A DNA stretch of 64,000 bases from Branchiostoma lanceolatum (Eukaryota; Chordata; Leptocardii; Amphioxiformes; Branchiostomatidae), in assembly GCF_035083965.1 (NCBI RefSeq), contig NC_089732.1, positions 13,502,924-13,566,923 on the forward strand, read 5' to 3'. The notes beneath the pieces were generated by a model. That model was not told the origin of the DNA and searched no databases. It saw only the letters and a list, made by a program, of their open reading frames with translations. Positions within the stretch are counted from its first letter, which is position 1; each line of letters starts with the position of its first letter. This document shows, piece by piece, positions 10,056 through 21,590 of this stretch. The position numbers were made by a program, and so were the translations under genes.

Positions 10056-12788
10056 ATGTACAGAAGAACTGATCAAAAGAAACATGCGGCCATACTGCTG
10101 CTCTTGGCGGCTGCCTGTGCAGTTGTTGATGGACTCTTCCCTCGATGTAGCAGAGCTGTGTGGGAATCCTGTTTACCTTTCAAAGGAGGGAAGATAGGAA
10201 CTTTAATGTTATTAAAGTCGGGGAGATGTGTGATGTGCACGGGCTCGGGCGACAGAGTTGCCGCTGAAAATCCTTTTTATCTTGTTGAGGGCTACCCTTC
10301 ATCGACCTTGGCAATAAGAGGGTATCGATTCGGTGTTCTCTCGGCGACAAAACTAGCCCCTCTTGATCACTCTGCGGTTCGAACTTTGGCACTAATTGAC
10401 GGTAAAATCACAGATGTGGAAAACAGCACATGGGCGGGGTTTAGTTGTTTGCTTAGGTTGGCCTTAGATTTCAACAGGTTATCACACATCAAACAGGCCT
10501 GGTTTTCTGACCTGGGGCAATATCTCACTTCGCTGACTTTGTCCAACAACCTAATCAGGCACATGGATCCAGGGAGTTTCAGGCACCTAGGGCGTCTTTC
10601 CATCTTAAACCTGGAAAACAACTTATTGCAGGTTGTAGATCCTGCCTGGTTTGCTAGGATGAAGAGGCTGATGTACATGTACTTGGGGTCAAATAAACTC
10701 AAAAGAATCACTCCAAGTGCATTCCAGAACCCGATGTTAATGTGTCTCGATCTGGGTGGTAACGATCTATCTCAACTGGACAAGGCAGTGTTAGGGCGTC
10801 TGCTGAAACTGTCCAAAGTGCATATCAGTAGTGACAGGTTGGTTTCTGTCCATGACGCAATTAGTCCACAAAGAATGATGTGGCGTCTAGATCTCTACAA
10901 CAATGTCTGGTCAAAGAGCTGGGCTCTAGTTGCTGAGCTGCCCAAATTCATATTCTGTTTTGGGTATGTTTCGGCAAAAAATGCACATTCTGTTGAATGG
11001 ATGTTTCGTTCATCGGACACAAAAGGTCACATCCGAGCATCGAACATCATTCCTGGCCAGTGTAGCGTGGTGGGCCGTTCTTTAAGTAAGATCTCCAGTC
11101 ACCCACCTGTCGTTGTCCTTGCTACTGATGGCTCATCAGTAGAGGAACCGGATATGTTGGATCAGTGTAGGCAGGTCTGGGAACATGACAGGGGCATTGC
11201 AGTACCATTTATGGGTAACTTTGTCTCTCGACTGGTTTCCACAAGCGCTCAGAATACAGCAACTGTTGCCATGACGCTTGGCCACAAACACAACATACAA
11301 ACAAATGCTTCCCGTGAAAACACAGAGAACATAACCTGCATTCTGTTCTGCAAAGGTAACTACACGAAGTTGATCTTCACTCCCCCCAGGGTTCGAATAC
11401 AGCCTCATATGGCAGTCACTGCCTACAGATTTCATACTGAGCAAGCTGACGATCTGACATCCCACTTTGACACTACAAATGAATTGTATACACCTTCAGG
11501 ACCAAGGAACCAGTCTTCAACACCTCCTGTAACAGACCATATGCTTGTACCCGGCTCAGTTGTTGTTACAATAGTACTTGTTCTGGTCTTGTTAACTTTT
11601 GCATGTACAGCACTAGTACTCAAGTTAAAAGTGCAGCACAACATTGACACACGCCCAGCTATTGCTCTCCATGCTTTGCCTCGTCCGGCTTCTCTTCCTG
11701 TCACAAGATATACAAAGAGGGTGGTTCAGGGAGATTCAGCCTCCTCTAAGTCATTGCCAGCTGTCCTCCTTCCCATTGGTCCTACTTATAGCGAGATTCC
11801 AGATAATGTAGCCGTTGCTCAGCGGCCTCTACCCGCTTTTCCACCTACCTACTCAACCATTCCAGACGCCGTAGCTGCTGCTCTGCAGCCTCTAGATCCG
11901 TCCGCCATCTCACACATTTACTGTCACATCCCGGATGATGATGATAAGGGGCCTATTACCTTCTATGCTGCTGCTGCAGAGGTATCGGTTAGTTCATACG
12001 GTGTTAGTGGTGAAACTAAACAGGCTGTTGTAGTATCGACACTGTGTAGTCGTCCCTCTTTAGTAATCAGAGAAACTCCGGTGTATAACGCAGCTTCAAA
12101 GGCTAGAGATCATCACGTCACTCTATACGGGAAAGCACCAAATGCCGTTGGGCAGCAAAGCAGGCGGGGACAAGGACTGGGAAGGACCTGTAACACACCA
12201 CGGCGTGCATCACTCCCTCTCACTGCAACTGACACCTACTGGCTATGGGAGATCCCAGGGGAGGGAGCCCGTAACACACCACGGCGTGCGTCCCTCTCCA
12301 CCCTGACTAACACCTACTGGCCATGGGAGATCCCAGGGGAGGGAACCCGTAACACACCACGGCTTGCGTCCCTCTCCACACTACCTAACACCTACTGGCC
12401 ATGGGAGATCACAGGGGAGGGGACCCGTAACACTCAAAGGCATGTACCCCTCTCAACACTGCCTAACACTTACTGGCCATGGGAGATCACAGGGGAGGGA
12501 GCCCGTAACACTCCAAGGCGTGCGCCCCTCTCCACACTACCTAATACCTACTGGCCATGGGAGATCCCAGGGGAGGGAGCCCGTAAAACACCAAGGCGTG
12601 CGTCCCTCTCCACACTACCTAATACCTACTGGCCATGGGAGATCCCAGGGGAGGGAGCCCGTAAAACACCAAGGCGTGCGTCCCTCTCCACACTACCTAA
12701 TACCTACTGGCCATGGGAGATCCCAGGGGAGGGAACTCGTAACACACCACTGCGTGTGTCCCTCTCCCTCTCTACACCAAAAATATAA
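10056..12788 (+). CDS. LRR transmembrane receptor, intronless, with RRASL tandem-repeat tail
   Basis: 910 aa in one exon. Hydrophobic signal (HAAILLLLAAACAVV) near residues 10-26, a Cys-containing N-cap, several leucine-rich repeats between about 105 and 290 (for example LTSLTLSNNLI, LSILNLENNLL, CLDLGGNDLSQL), a long ectodomain with N-glycosylation sequons, one membrane helix at about 500-523 (SVVVTIVLVLVLLTFACTAL) and a ~385-residue cytoplasmic tail: a type I single-pass receptor. The tail has YSEIP, YSTIP and YCHIP (pYxxI, SH2-type) near 578-622, then from residue 713 a 26-residue repeat with TYWPWEI and, in four copies, RRASL. Orthology unknown; it resembles the lineage-expanded LRR receptors of lancelets. 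Start chosen as the first ATG before the signal peptide. Single-exon structure against intron-rich neighbours suggests an expanded or retroposed family. Confidence 0.82.
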   Translation: MYRRTDQKKHAAILLLLAAACAVVDGLFPRCSRAVWESCLPFKGGKIGTLMLLKSGRCVMCTGSGDRVAAENPFYLVEGYPSSTLAIRGYRFGVLSATKLAPLDHSAVRTLALIDGKITDVENSTWAGFSCLLRLALDFNRLSHIKQAWFSDLGQYLTSLTLSNNLIRHMDPGSFRHLGRLSILNLENNLLQVVDPAWFARMKRLMYMYLGSNKLKRITPSAFQNPMLMCLDLGGNDLSQLDKAVLGRLLKLSKVHISSDRLVSVHDAISPQRMMWRLDLYNNVWSKSWALVAELPKFIFCFGYVSAKNAHSVEWMFRSSDTKGHIRASNIIPGQCSVVGRSLSKISSHPPVVVLATDGSSVEEPDMLDQCRQVWEHDRGIAVPFMGNFVSRLVSTSAQNTATVAMTLGHKHNIQTNASRENTENITCILFCKGNYTKLIFTPPRVRIQPHMAVTAYRFHTEQADDLTSHFDTTNELYTPSGPRNQSSTPPVTDHMLVPGSVVVTIVLVLVLLTFACTALVLKLKVQHNIDTRPAIALHALPRPASLPVTRYTKRVVQGDSASSKSLPAVLLPIGPTYSEIPDNVAVAQRPLPAFPPTYSTIPDAVAAALQPLDPSAISHIYCHIPDDDDKGPITFYAAAAEVSVSSYGVSGETKQAVVVSTLCSRPSLVIRETPVYNAASKARDHHVTLYGKAPNAVGQQSRRGQGLGRTCNTPRRASLPLTATDTYWLWEIPGEGARNTPRRASLSTLTNTYWPWEIPGEGTRNTPRLASLSTLPNTYWPWEITGEGTRNTQRHVPLSTLPNTYWPWEITGEGARNTPRRAPLSTLPNTYWPWEIPGEGARKTPRRASLSTLPNTYWPWEIPGEGARKTPRRASLSTLPNTYWPWEIPGEGTRNTPLRVSLSLSTPKI
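12192..12788 (+). repeat. 78-bp coding tandem repeat in LRR receptor tail
   Basis: Units start at 12192 (81 bp), 12273, 12351, 12429, 12507, 12585, 12663 and 12741 (partial). The exact 78-bp period keeps frame. RRASL is exact in units 1, 2, 6 and 7; unit 3 has RLASL, unit 4 RHVPL, unit 5 RRAPL, unit 8 LRVSL. TYWPWEI or a near match recurs in seven units. Confidence 0.95.
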
Positions 12789-12965
12789 AAGCAACCTTAC
12801 TGCTGCAAATGTCTTATTCTTGTGACCTGAAGCTTAAAGTTCAGGTAAGATACTGCTTTGTCATAGAGGAAGTGGAATGTGGTCTGGTACCTACATGTAT
12901 ATGCAAGTCCTTGGTATATGCAAACAAACCAAAGATATCTGGAAGCCTGCACTTTCTGTGGCAAA

Positions 12966-13048
12966 ATCGTTATATGTTGGCCAAGACAGTGTCATGCGCC
13001 GCCGGGCCATGTGGCCAATGTATACTGTCTTGGGCCACATAACGATTT
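12966..13048. repeat. Inverted repeat downstream of LRR gene
   Basis: ATCGTTATATGTTGGCCAAG on the left is complementary, with small differences, to CTTGGGCCACATAACGAT on the right, around a GC-rich loop. Hairpin or MITE remnant. Confidence 0.6.
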
Positions 13049-13087
13049 GGCCATCAGAATATCTGCTTGAGAATAAGCAACAAGCCT

Positions 13088-13513
13088 TGAATACACAAAG
13101 CCTTTATATCAGATACCATATTTGAAAAATGGGAAAAGAAAATTGAGAGACATGTTCAGTCAAGTGATTTATTCCGTATCATACCCTATCATTTATGGAA
13201 AATACAGCTGAGAGCGGGCATATTACCTTTGTCTATTGAAACAGGAAGATTTAATGCCATTCCTGAGGATGATAGAATTTGTCTACTGTGTGATCTACAT
13301 GAAATTGAAAATGAGGTCCATTTCCTATTTTATTGCCCTTTTTACGACAGTTTACGCCAAACACTGTTCAACAAAATGTACAACAAGAGACCTGATATCA
13401 TTTGGGAAAGAGATGAAACAAAACTTAACTGGTTATTCACGGAGGGGGTATTTGAAATTGCTTCATACATTCAAAAGGCTTGGAGGGAACGTAAGCACTA
13501 CATCTACTCATAA
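13088..13513 (+). pseudogene. Non-LTR retrotransposon, C-terminal end of reverse-transcriptase ORF
   Basis: An open frame from about 13088 to the TAA at 13511-13513 shows the C-terminal signature of LINE polymerases: LRAGILPLSIETGRFNAIP, then a C-x2-C...H...C cluster (RICLLCDLHEIENEVHF, then YCPFYD). Upstream frames close, so this is a 5'-truncated copy; the polymerase domain is absent. It lies ~300 bp after the LRR gene on the same strand but has its own frame and is not part of it. Confidence 0.8.
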
Positions 13514-13820
13514 CAAGACAACAACAACAACAAAAAAAAAAAATTGCATCTAGTTTCGGCTTTGTCTGGTTTTGTTTCTACCCTGTCATATACTGTTTTG
13601 ACTGTTATATACTGAGTTGATATAATTATGTGTGTTACCTTCAACAACTTTTGACTTGAATTTAATTTATGTTCATTTACCACCTGCTTTCTTGAATTGA
13701 ATCATTGTACCAGGTGTGTCCCTTTTTGTGTTTCCACTTTATTATGCTCATATTATTTTGTTACTCAGTACTGCTATTATTATGATTTATCTCTGATTAT
13801 CATTATTACAGGTTTGCGAT
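13514..13820 (+). other. LINE 3' UTR-like AT-rich sequence
   Basis: Follows the truncated LINE frame directly; starts with a poly(A)-rich stretch (13525-13543) and runs T-rich to the satellite. No genes seen. Confidence 0.45.
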
Positions 13821-13859
13821 AGCAAAACCTGTTCTGTTTTTGCATCCAAGGATGGGGGC

Positions 13860-15615
13860 CGCCATGTTGGATGTGACCATTTTATTGGGAGGGGTGTTTT
13901 TGTCGCTAATGTTGGGTGTGACTATTTTGACGGAGGGGTGTTTTCCTTGCTAGTTTTCTTTTTTTGTGTTCTTGCTAATTTTTTTCTTGCTGTGGGTTGA
14001 GTGTGACCATGTTTACTGGAGGGATGTTTTTTCACTAATGTGTGGGTGTGATAGATGGAAGTTATTAGTGTGGTGGTGTTGTGACTTTGCCGTTGGCACA
14101 AATGGACACAAGGCCCACTGTACTAAAGGACGAGCAAGGTCCACTGAGCATCATGTTGTTGTGGTCTTGTCGAAAAGTAAGGGACGACAAGATCCCCAAC
14201 GATAGAGGGTTAATATAGATTTGTTATTTAATGTGATGTTGGATTAGAAAGTGTTGGAATCGACAATATTGGGGGTGGTTTTAGTCGCTAATGCTGGTTC
14301 CCTATATTTTTCCTAATTTCGGGTTAGGTGTGACCATTTTGACCGGAGGGGTGGTTTTTGCCACTTATGTTAGGTGTAAAAGAGGAATGTTATTAGTGTG
14401 GTGGTGTTGTGACTTTGCCGTTGGCACAAATGGACACAAGGCCCACTGTACTAAAGGACGAGCAAGGTCCACTGAGCATCATGTTGTTGTGGTCTTGTCG
14501 AAAAGTAAGGGACGACAAGATCCCCAACGATAGAGGGTCAATATAGATTTGTTATTGAATGTGATGTTGGATTAGAAAGTGTTGGAATCGACAATATTGG
14601 GGGTGGTTTTTGTCGCTAATGTTGGTTCCCTATATCTTTCCTAGTTTCGGGTTAGGTGCGACAATTTTGACCGGAGGGGTGGTTTTTGCCACTCATTTTA
14701 TGTTTAAGAGATGAATGTTATTAGTGTGGTGGTGTTGTGACTTTGCCGTTGGCACAAATGGACACAAGGCCCACTGTACTAAAGGACGAGCAAGGTCCAC
14801 TGAGCATCATGTTGTTGTGGTCTTGTCGAAAAGTAAGGGACGACAAGATCCCCAACGATAGAGGGTTAATATAGATTTGTTATTGAATGTGATGTTGGAT
14901 TAGAAAGTGTTGGAATCGATAATATTTGGGGTGGTTTTTGTCACTTATGTTGGTTCCCTATATCTTTCCTAGTTTTGGGTTAGGTGCGACCATTTTGACC
15001 GGAGGGGTGGTTTTTGACACTCATTTTAGGTGTAAGAGATGAATGTTATTAGTGTGGTGGTGTTGTGACTTTGCCGTTGGCACAAATGGACACAAGGCCC
15101 ACTGTACTAAAGGACGAGCAAGGTCCACTGAGCATCATATTGTTGTGGTCTTGTCGAAAAGTAAGGGACGACAAGATCCCCAACGATAGAGGGTTAATAT
15201 AGATTTGTTATTGAATGTGATGTTGGATTAGAAAGTGTTGGAATCGATAATATTTGGGGTGGTTTTTGTCACTAATGTTGGTTCCCTATATCTTTCCTAG
15301 TTTTGGGTTAGGTGCGACCATTTTGACCGGAGGGGTGGTTTTTGCCACTCATTTTATGTTTAAGAGATGAATGTTATTAGTGTGGTGGTGTTGTGACTTT
15401 GCCGTTGGCACAAATGGACACAAGGCCCACTGTACTAAAGGACGAGCAAGGTCCACTGAGCATCATGTTGTTGTGGTCTTGTCGAAAAGTAAGGGACGAC
15501 AAGATCCCCAACGATAGAGGGTTAATATAGATTTGTTATTTAATTGATTGATGTGATGTTGGATTAGAAATTGTTGGAGTCAGTAATATTGGGCGTGATT
15601 GATCGGAGGCATGGT
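13860..15615 (+). repeat. 328-bp satellite, five copies
   Basis: The landmark 'gtgtggtggtgttgtgact' recurs with its anchor base at 14068, 14396, 14724, 15052 and 15380, exactly 328 bp apart each time. About 190 bp after the landmark is almost identical between copies; the remaining part is more divergent, and the first copy's left part most so. Each core has an inverted pair CTTGTCG / CGACAAG with a 12-nt loop. The ~80-residue ORFs in copies 1 and 2 are by-products of the repeat. Confidence 0.95.
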
Positions 15616-15619
15616 TTTT

Positions 15620-17220
15620 GTTGCTAATGTTAGTTTACGACCACATCAATGATAAAGAAATGACACAGAAACAAGGATTCCCGCACACTTAGCAAGGTGC
15701 ACACTTACCGTTATAAAACTGACTGATTGTGACTTCATAATGTTGGCTAATTACTACGATCCTTACTGAAGGTCTCTGTTGCTCTTTTGACCTAAACTTC
15801 CTTGCCTTTGAAATCTCTTGTCTTTATACTGTCTTACTCTGCTGACACAACATTGATTACTTTATCGCTTCGCTGCAGTCCACTTTAACAAACGAATACC
15901 CGTCAAAGATGTCAAAGAATAACAATTATGGCACAACAATAGCAGACTAATTTTACAGTAACCGTTGCAAGTTCGGTAAGGAGTTGCACTGAAACTTCTT
16001 GGACATTAGTGACGGAGTAAAATGTTACTGCACCTTGTGATTGCAATTGCATACACATTTGAATGGTGTTTCCACCATGCGTACATCCGGTTTGATTTGA
16101 GCTGTCATCGGCGAGGTTAACACTTGTATTTTCTTTGATATACATGCAAAATCAGCCACTAAAAGTCGCACAATAAAATAAACAATAGTATAGACAATAC
16201 ATATTCGTTTAGATCAAATGACGTGGACAACATGTGCACGTCAGCGTGTGAATTCTCTAAATCGTGTCAGCTTTTCTCTGGCTGTAACAGCGCAATCATT
16301 TGGCTGCACACGGCTCTGATTCTGGTCAGGCATCCCCTGTGGCCTTCCTCCCTCATGTTCTTGGCGACTGTAGAAGTAGATGGTTGATCAGTTCTGTGGA
16401 GAATTCGAACATAAATATTGATGATATTGTATCTTGGGACAAAGCAAATGTTTTGATGAACCTTCGTGGTCTGAGAGAGTTAAGTAAATTAATGTTAAAA
16501 TTTCTACGGTTTAAAGAAAATACTATAATCTGATTTAGTACACCCATATGACACACTAACTTACTCTTCTTATATTATGTATGGCAACCTGGAGGCATAA
16601 AATGTAATAATTCATGTCAAATAGGTTTCTAAAGTTGATAATTGACCTTTCCAACGATGTTGTCACATGAGCCGTTTTAAAAATAATTTTAACAAAAGTC
16701 AAATCTGATTAACAACAAACAATATAAGAAAATCTCTTCACCTTCCTGTACTTCCTATGACATCTTTCACCCCATGCCAGCCAGCTGTGAGGGATCAGAC
16801 ATCTGAAGCTGGTACACAGCTTGTATTCATTCCTACCAGTTTCCACCAAGGTCTGCTGCATGCTGTGACGGAAGGAAACATATATTAGGAATATCCAGTA
16901 TAGTTGAGCAGGTATGAGCAGCTGGGAAATATAAAGCTATCATCTGACTGACGAATATGATCTGCAACATGTTATGTATCGCTACCAATCATCATCCGAA
17001 TTGTTCTAAATGGCATTTATAAAAAATTGGCCGCGGACAGAACAAAGCCCACTGGCTCTTTATCGAAAAGTACGATTGAGAGGAAACATAACAAGGAACC
17101 TTTTATAATAATGCATATATAAACATTTAGAACTTGTCCATGACTGAGTAAACAAACTGCTTGTAAGATCACCGCTATTTTGACTTTCCTGTGATAACAC
17201 TTAACAGTGACAGCATATCC
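15620..17220. other. No supported gene
   Basis: AT-rich intergenic sequence. A 77-codon frame at 16300-16533 (NINIDDIVSWDKANVLMNL) could be a retroelement scrap but has no recognised domain. No RNA gene or strong promoter seen. Confidence 0.5.
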
Positions 17221-17229
17221 CCAGTAGTT

Positions 17230-18330
17230 ACCTTCGTCGACGAATTTTCGTCGAGAAGGTTATTCGATGATGCTTGTCTGTGTGTCTGTTAGTGAACAGA
17301 ATAAGTCGAGAACGCCTGGATGGTTTGTTGTCGTAGTTGGTGTGTCGGTGTGTATGTGGGAAATCTCAAGATGATTAGATTTTGGGCGAAGTGTTTTGCA
17401 TAATTAACGAGAAAAGTGTAAAAATGTGTTATATTGTATGCTGAAGTATGTGTACGTGTTGGCTGTGTTGTTCCAAGGCGTCATGGATAGGGGTATGGGT
17501 CCTGAGGGGTCATCTTGAAGGCAGGAAACGTCAGTTACACAAATTGGCTGTCAGCCAGCTGTGGGCATTGGTAAGGTAGTCTCCAAGCAGACCTATGGGT
17601 TGGCTATAGCAGGGGCAGGTTTTGCTTCAGACTTTGAAAGGGAATTACTCAAGAAGGGCTTGGTGGATGGTCATAAATTGACATAGCTTGAGTGCTGATG
17701 TACATGATAAGATACTTATTATGCAAATCAGTATCCAATTTGCATAATTAATGAGGAAAGTTTATACATCCATCAATTTCCATGATAGGACTCTCAAACA
17801 TGTGACATATGTAACTGAGGAAGAGAGAAATATTAATAGATATCAGCTTTGCAAATGAGAACCTCATTGACATAATTAATGAGAAAAACTATAACTCGAG
17901 ATGGTCTTGATGGATGGTCATGATTTTTGGTATGCAGATAGCTTACGTGATGCTTTGTATGATTGGATGATAATTATGCAAATCAAATTCTAACTCGCAT
18001 GATTAATGAGGCAATTTTAAAAATCTGCTGTGTTCCATGATATGACTATTCAAATATGTGACATTTGTAACTAAGGAAGAGAGGAATGTTGATAGATAGG
18101 AAATATGCAAATGTGGGCCTAATTAGCATAATTAATGAGAAAGTACTATAATTCCATACTAGTAAATGACGGCAATTTCATACTTGTGGCATTAGGAAGT
18201 TGTGTGAATGTGAACACCATTGAATCAAATTATGCTAATAAGGAGGGAGCTTATTTGCATAATTGATGATAAATGTTAGCATAACCTTCTTTGTTAAGCT
18301 CATAGTCATAACAAGGAGGTTTGGACAACT
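17230..18330 (+). repeat. AT-rich dispersed repeat with internal ~256-bp duplication
   Basis: Opens with ACCTTCGTCGACGAATTTTC, self-complementary in part. Blocks containing 'tgtgacatatgtaactgagg' (17801) and 'tgtgacatttgtaactaagg' (18057) are 256 bp apart, and 'gcataattaatgag' recurs several times. No ORF. Probably the decayed end of a transposon. Confidence 0.6.
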
Positions 18331-21300
18331 TATGTTATTTGGGTGAAGAGGATCAACTGGTATGATTGATGATTGATGAAAAACACTCCTAATACGTCAG
18401 TCATAAAGGTCAAAATCATTTGACGAAGGTATGAGGTCGTAGAACTCTTGTTATTTTTGCTGTCTGAAAGACTGACCGGCAGGGTCATGGCTGGTGACCC
18501 CCACTCAGCCGCGACTTTAAAGTAAACCGTCAGTTCTAGAAACCTGTTACCTAATGCTGAATCAGCTGCGTTCTCTTGACGATGCAAATTTACAGACATG
18601 AGGCTCAGGATCATTATAACAAGGCTGACCTCAAGGGTTGTGTGAACAGGTATAGGGATATCTCAAAAGTGACATTTCAATGAACTGTATGACATTGGGT
18701 CACACAGTTTGACGACCTGAATTAGAGAAGATATTTGATATCGTATGTGTATCTCTCCGTCTGGATTACACGTGACAACATTTACGGATCATGATCAGAA
18801 GAGGAATATAGATGATCATATAGTATGACTCATGTAAATTAGTTCTGAATACCATGTCCTCCAGATTATTTGTGTTACACATGTTTTGGGACAGAAATAC
18901 AGGGACATGAACAAAAAGGGGTTATCTATTCTAAATACGTGTAATCCTTCTCATTAAAGTGACAAGTTTAAAACTTAAATACCGGCTGTTTTACACATGT
19001 CCGTCCGTAAATACTATAAGGGACAGCTACTTAACCCGGGGTACCAGGTTCAACATACAAACATCTCTACCGCTTCCGCCCGCCTGGCGTCGCCATAGCA
19101 ACCTTGCAGACGACAGTAACCTTACCGCGACAGGTCGCTCTAAGGAGGATGTGGGGCATGGATGTAAATACTTGCGTGGAATGGATCCGTCTAGCTTACT
19201 GTCGCCGAAGGTCATGGTGAGAATTTCAAACTATTTTGCTTAAAAAGAAATTACGCAACTGTCGATCATGGCAAACAAAGTTACGCACACTTGCCAAGTC
19301 GGAACTATCAAAGACATGTTCAGTAGAAACTCTCGATGTACGGGGAATGGTGCATACGCTATTTACAAATCGGCACGGGGGATACCTGATCTATCTTCTT
19401 GTCACAGCTCAACGGGACACACCTGATAGATTAATTTCAAAGGTTATTCATAATGTGATCGATTATACATGTGCCTTCAGCTTTTTGAAAATAAGTTTTA
19501 ACAGGGGAATAGGAGGCGATGTTCTAAATCAGCGTTACTGATACAGGGCGGGGTTAACTTGCTCTTTATAAACAATGCAAAATAAAAAGTGCCACTAGTC
19601 GAAGTGGGGCATTTGAAGTTTTCAACATTCGGTGTTACTTTCGCTATTTTCTCAAACAACACAGATTGATGATTTGGTTTATTTCATATCATTAAAAAGT
19701 ATCACAGTTTCGCAGTGCACGCGACGTGTGCACTGAATTGAACTGGGACTACATTATACATTATTGATACATAGATTGCGCCAGAAACCACCCCGGACAC
19801 TATAGCACGCGTTCGCCTCAATGGGTTACTCACTTTAATATAGCGGCAAGAGAATATAGCGGTTTGGGGAAAATGGAGTAGGTCACGGTACTTAATTCTA
19901 ACGGTGGGAACAAACATTACTGTCTCAAACATTAGTGATGAAAAATTTGCGGTGATAACATTTTAGCTGTTGACTAGTGACCGTTAAACCAGCTAAAATT
20001 AGGTTCCAGTTGACAAACAAGACTTACGGTATTGATATATACATATATGTTGCAAGTTGATATTAAACAACACATCAAATGAAAGGTAAGGTTGGGGGAA
20101 TCATCACAGGGCTTTCGTAAAAGGTATAGTTTGTATGTCTGTATAGATATAGTAGACCTTACGAAAGTCGCTGTAATTTTGTTGTGTCAATAAAGATTGT
20201 TGTATAACCCGGCCACCAATCAAGTCTACCGACAGAACAATACGCTTTATCTTTGAAACGAATAGATCTTGCAGACATAATTCATGTAATGATTTGCCAT
20301 ACGATCCGATATTATACCACGTATACCCCAAAACCACTCGGGTGGCGACCTCACTACGACCTAAAAACTGGAGGTGGCGACCTCACTGCGACCTAAGATT
20401 TGACAGAGCGCTCACTGAATTTCATTGATTATTATAAACGAGTAATTTTACGCCTTGTGTATTTTGTTGTCCTTTCAGTCAGACATCTACATTCTGCATG
20501 ATATCCCAAGCATGAAGTCAATGATTACACAAAGCCAAATTAGGTCGCAGCAAAGTCGCAGCGCGATCGCCGTCTAGTGGAATGGGGGCCTTAGTGCGAT
20601 CGCCGTACGACTGTAAATACAGAACATAGTTTCTCAATTCTTAAAATTCAGCACCAGGTTGATTTGTATTCTTAAGTGTAAAAACTCTGCTGCATGTTCA
20701 AAAACAGAAGAGCTTCAGCCAATCGTTTGCCAAAAAAGTAGGTTTCTGCTTACCCAGCTATTCATAGTTCCTCCAAGACCCAGTAACACCGCGAGCGTGT
20801 GTGGATTGTATTCTGCGGCGGTTTACCTTCGCGGTGTCGGCCCTGCCGCCCAGGTTCAGGTTCGTCGCTTGCTTCTGGGAGAGTGGGCCGTCTCTAGACC
20901 TGTCAAACATATTTATACGGACATCAACTTTTTTTTACATTTTGGGAGTGGTTACACAACTGAACTGACCAATCAGTTATATGATCTAGAGATGCAATGT
21001 TAATATTCAAAACAGTTTAAGACGAAACAACACTGAGGTCGAGGTCACGCCATGTAGTGAAAGGAGACTACATGTGACGTCAGCGACAAAATGAACAGTA
21101 AGGGTAACAAACAAGACATACGTACTCTTACTAGAAACTCTAGGCTCTACCAAAGTACAATTCGTTCTTATAGCAAGGTAGTATATAGATAGAAATTGAA
21201 AGGGTTCACACACCTTTTCTGTATCCATTCGCATCTTCGTTTTGATCAACACTGCTGCACCAGAAACCAGCTCTCCAGCCACACAGCTCTCCAGCCACCA

Positions 21301-21590
21301 AATAACCAAATTGAAAAGGGTTCTTTGTTCCCACTCTGTGACCTTGTCCTTGTGCCTGTAATTGGCAGCCTGGCCCTGTTTCAAGGACAGTCTGCTGGCG
21401 GCGGCACATGGGAAGTTACTGATAACTCTGGGTCATGTCTGGATCAACAGTACAGGAGTCTTACGGTGGCCTTGGAATGCACACGCCAATGTACTGCGTC
21501 AGGGGGTAACCGAAGAAATGCATGTTTATGTGTGTGTCATATCCTTATTTTCATGCTTAAAGATTATTATGACGTATAAATGGCAAGAGT
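18330..21590. other. No supported gene
   Basis: Only short frames on both strands. Short direct copies of 'ggtggcgacctcact' near 20341 and 20373, and a related inverted GTCGCAG block near 20546, mark repeat debris. The segment 21196-21500 is more GC-rich with several overlapping frames and a good minus-strand donor (AAAAG then GTGTGTG near 21219), but no recognised domain and no partner exon. Confidence 0.45.

Noticed and set aside
13966..14533. Two ~80-codon frames with identical C-termini
   Set aside because: They lie in the 328-bp satellite; the frame is broken in other units.
13860..15615. Possible CRISPR array
   Set aside because: Units are 328 bp with no short spacer pattern, and the genome is eukaryotic.
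16300..16533. 77-codon frame as a small gene
   Set aside because: No domain, start context or flanking exon; at best a retroelement scrap.
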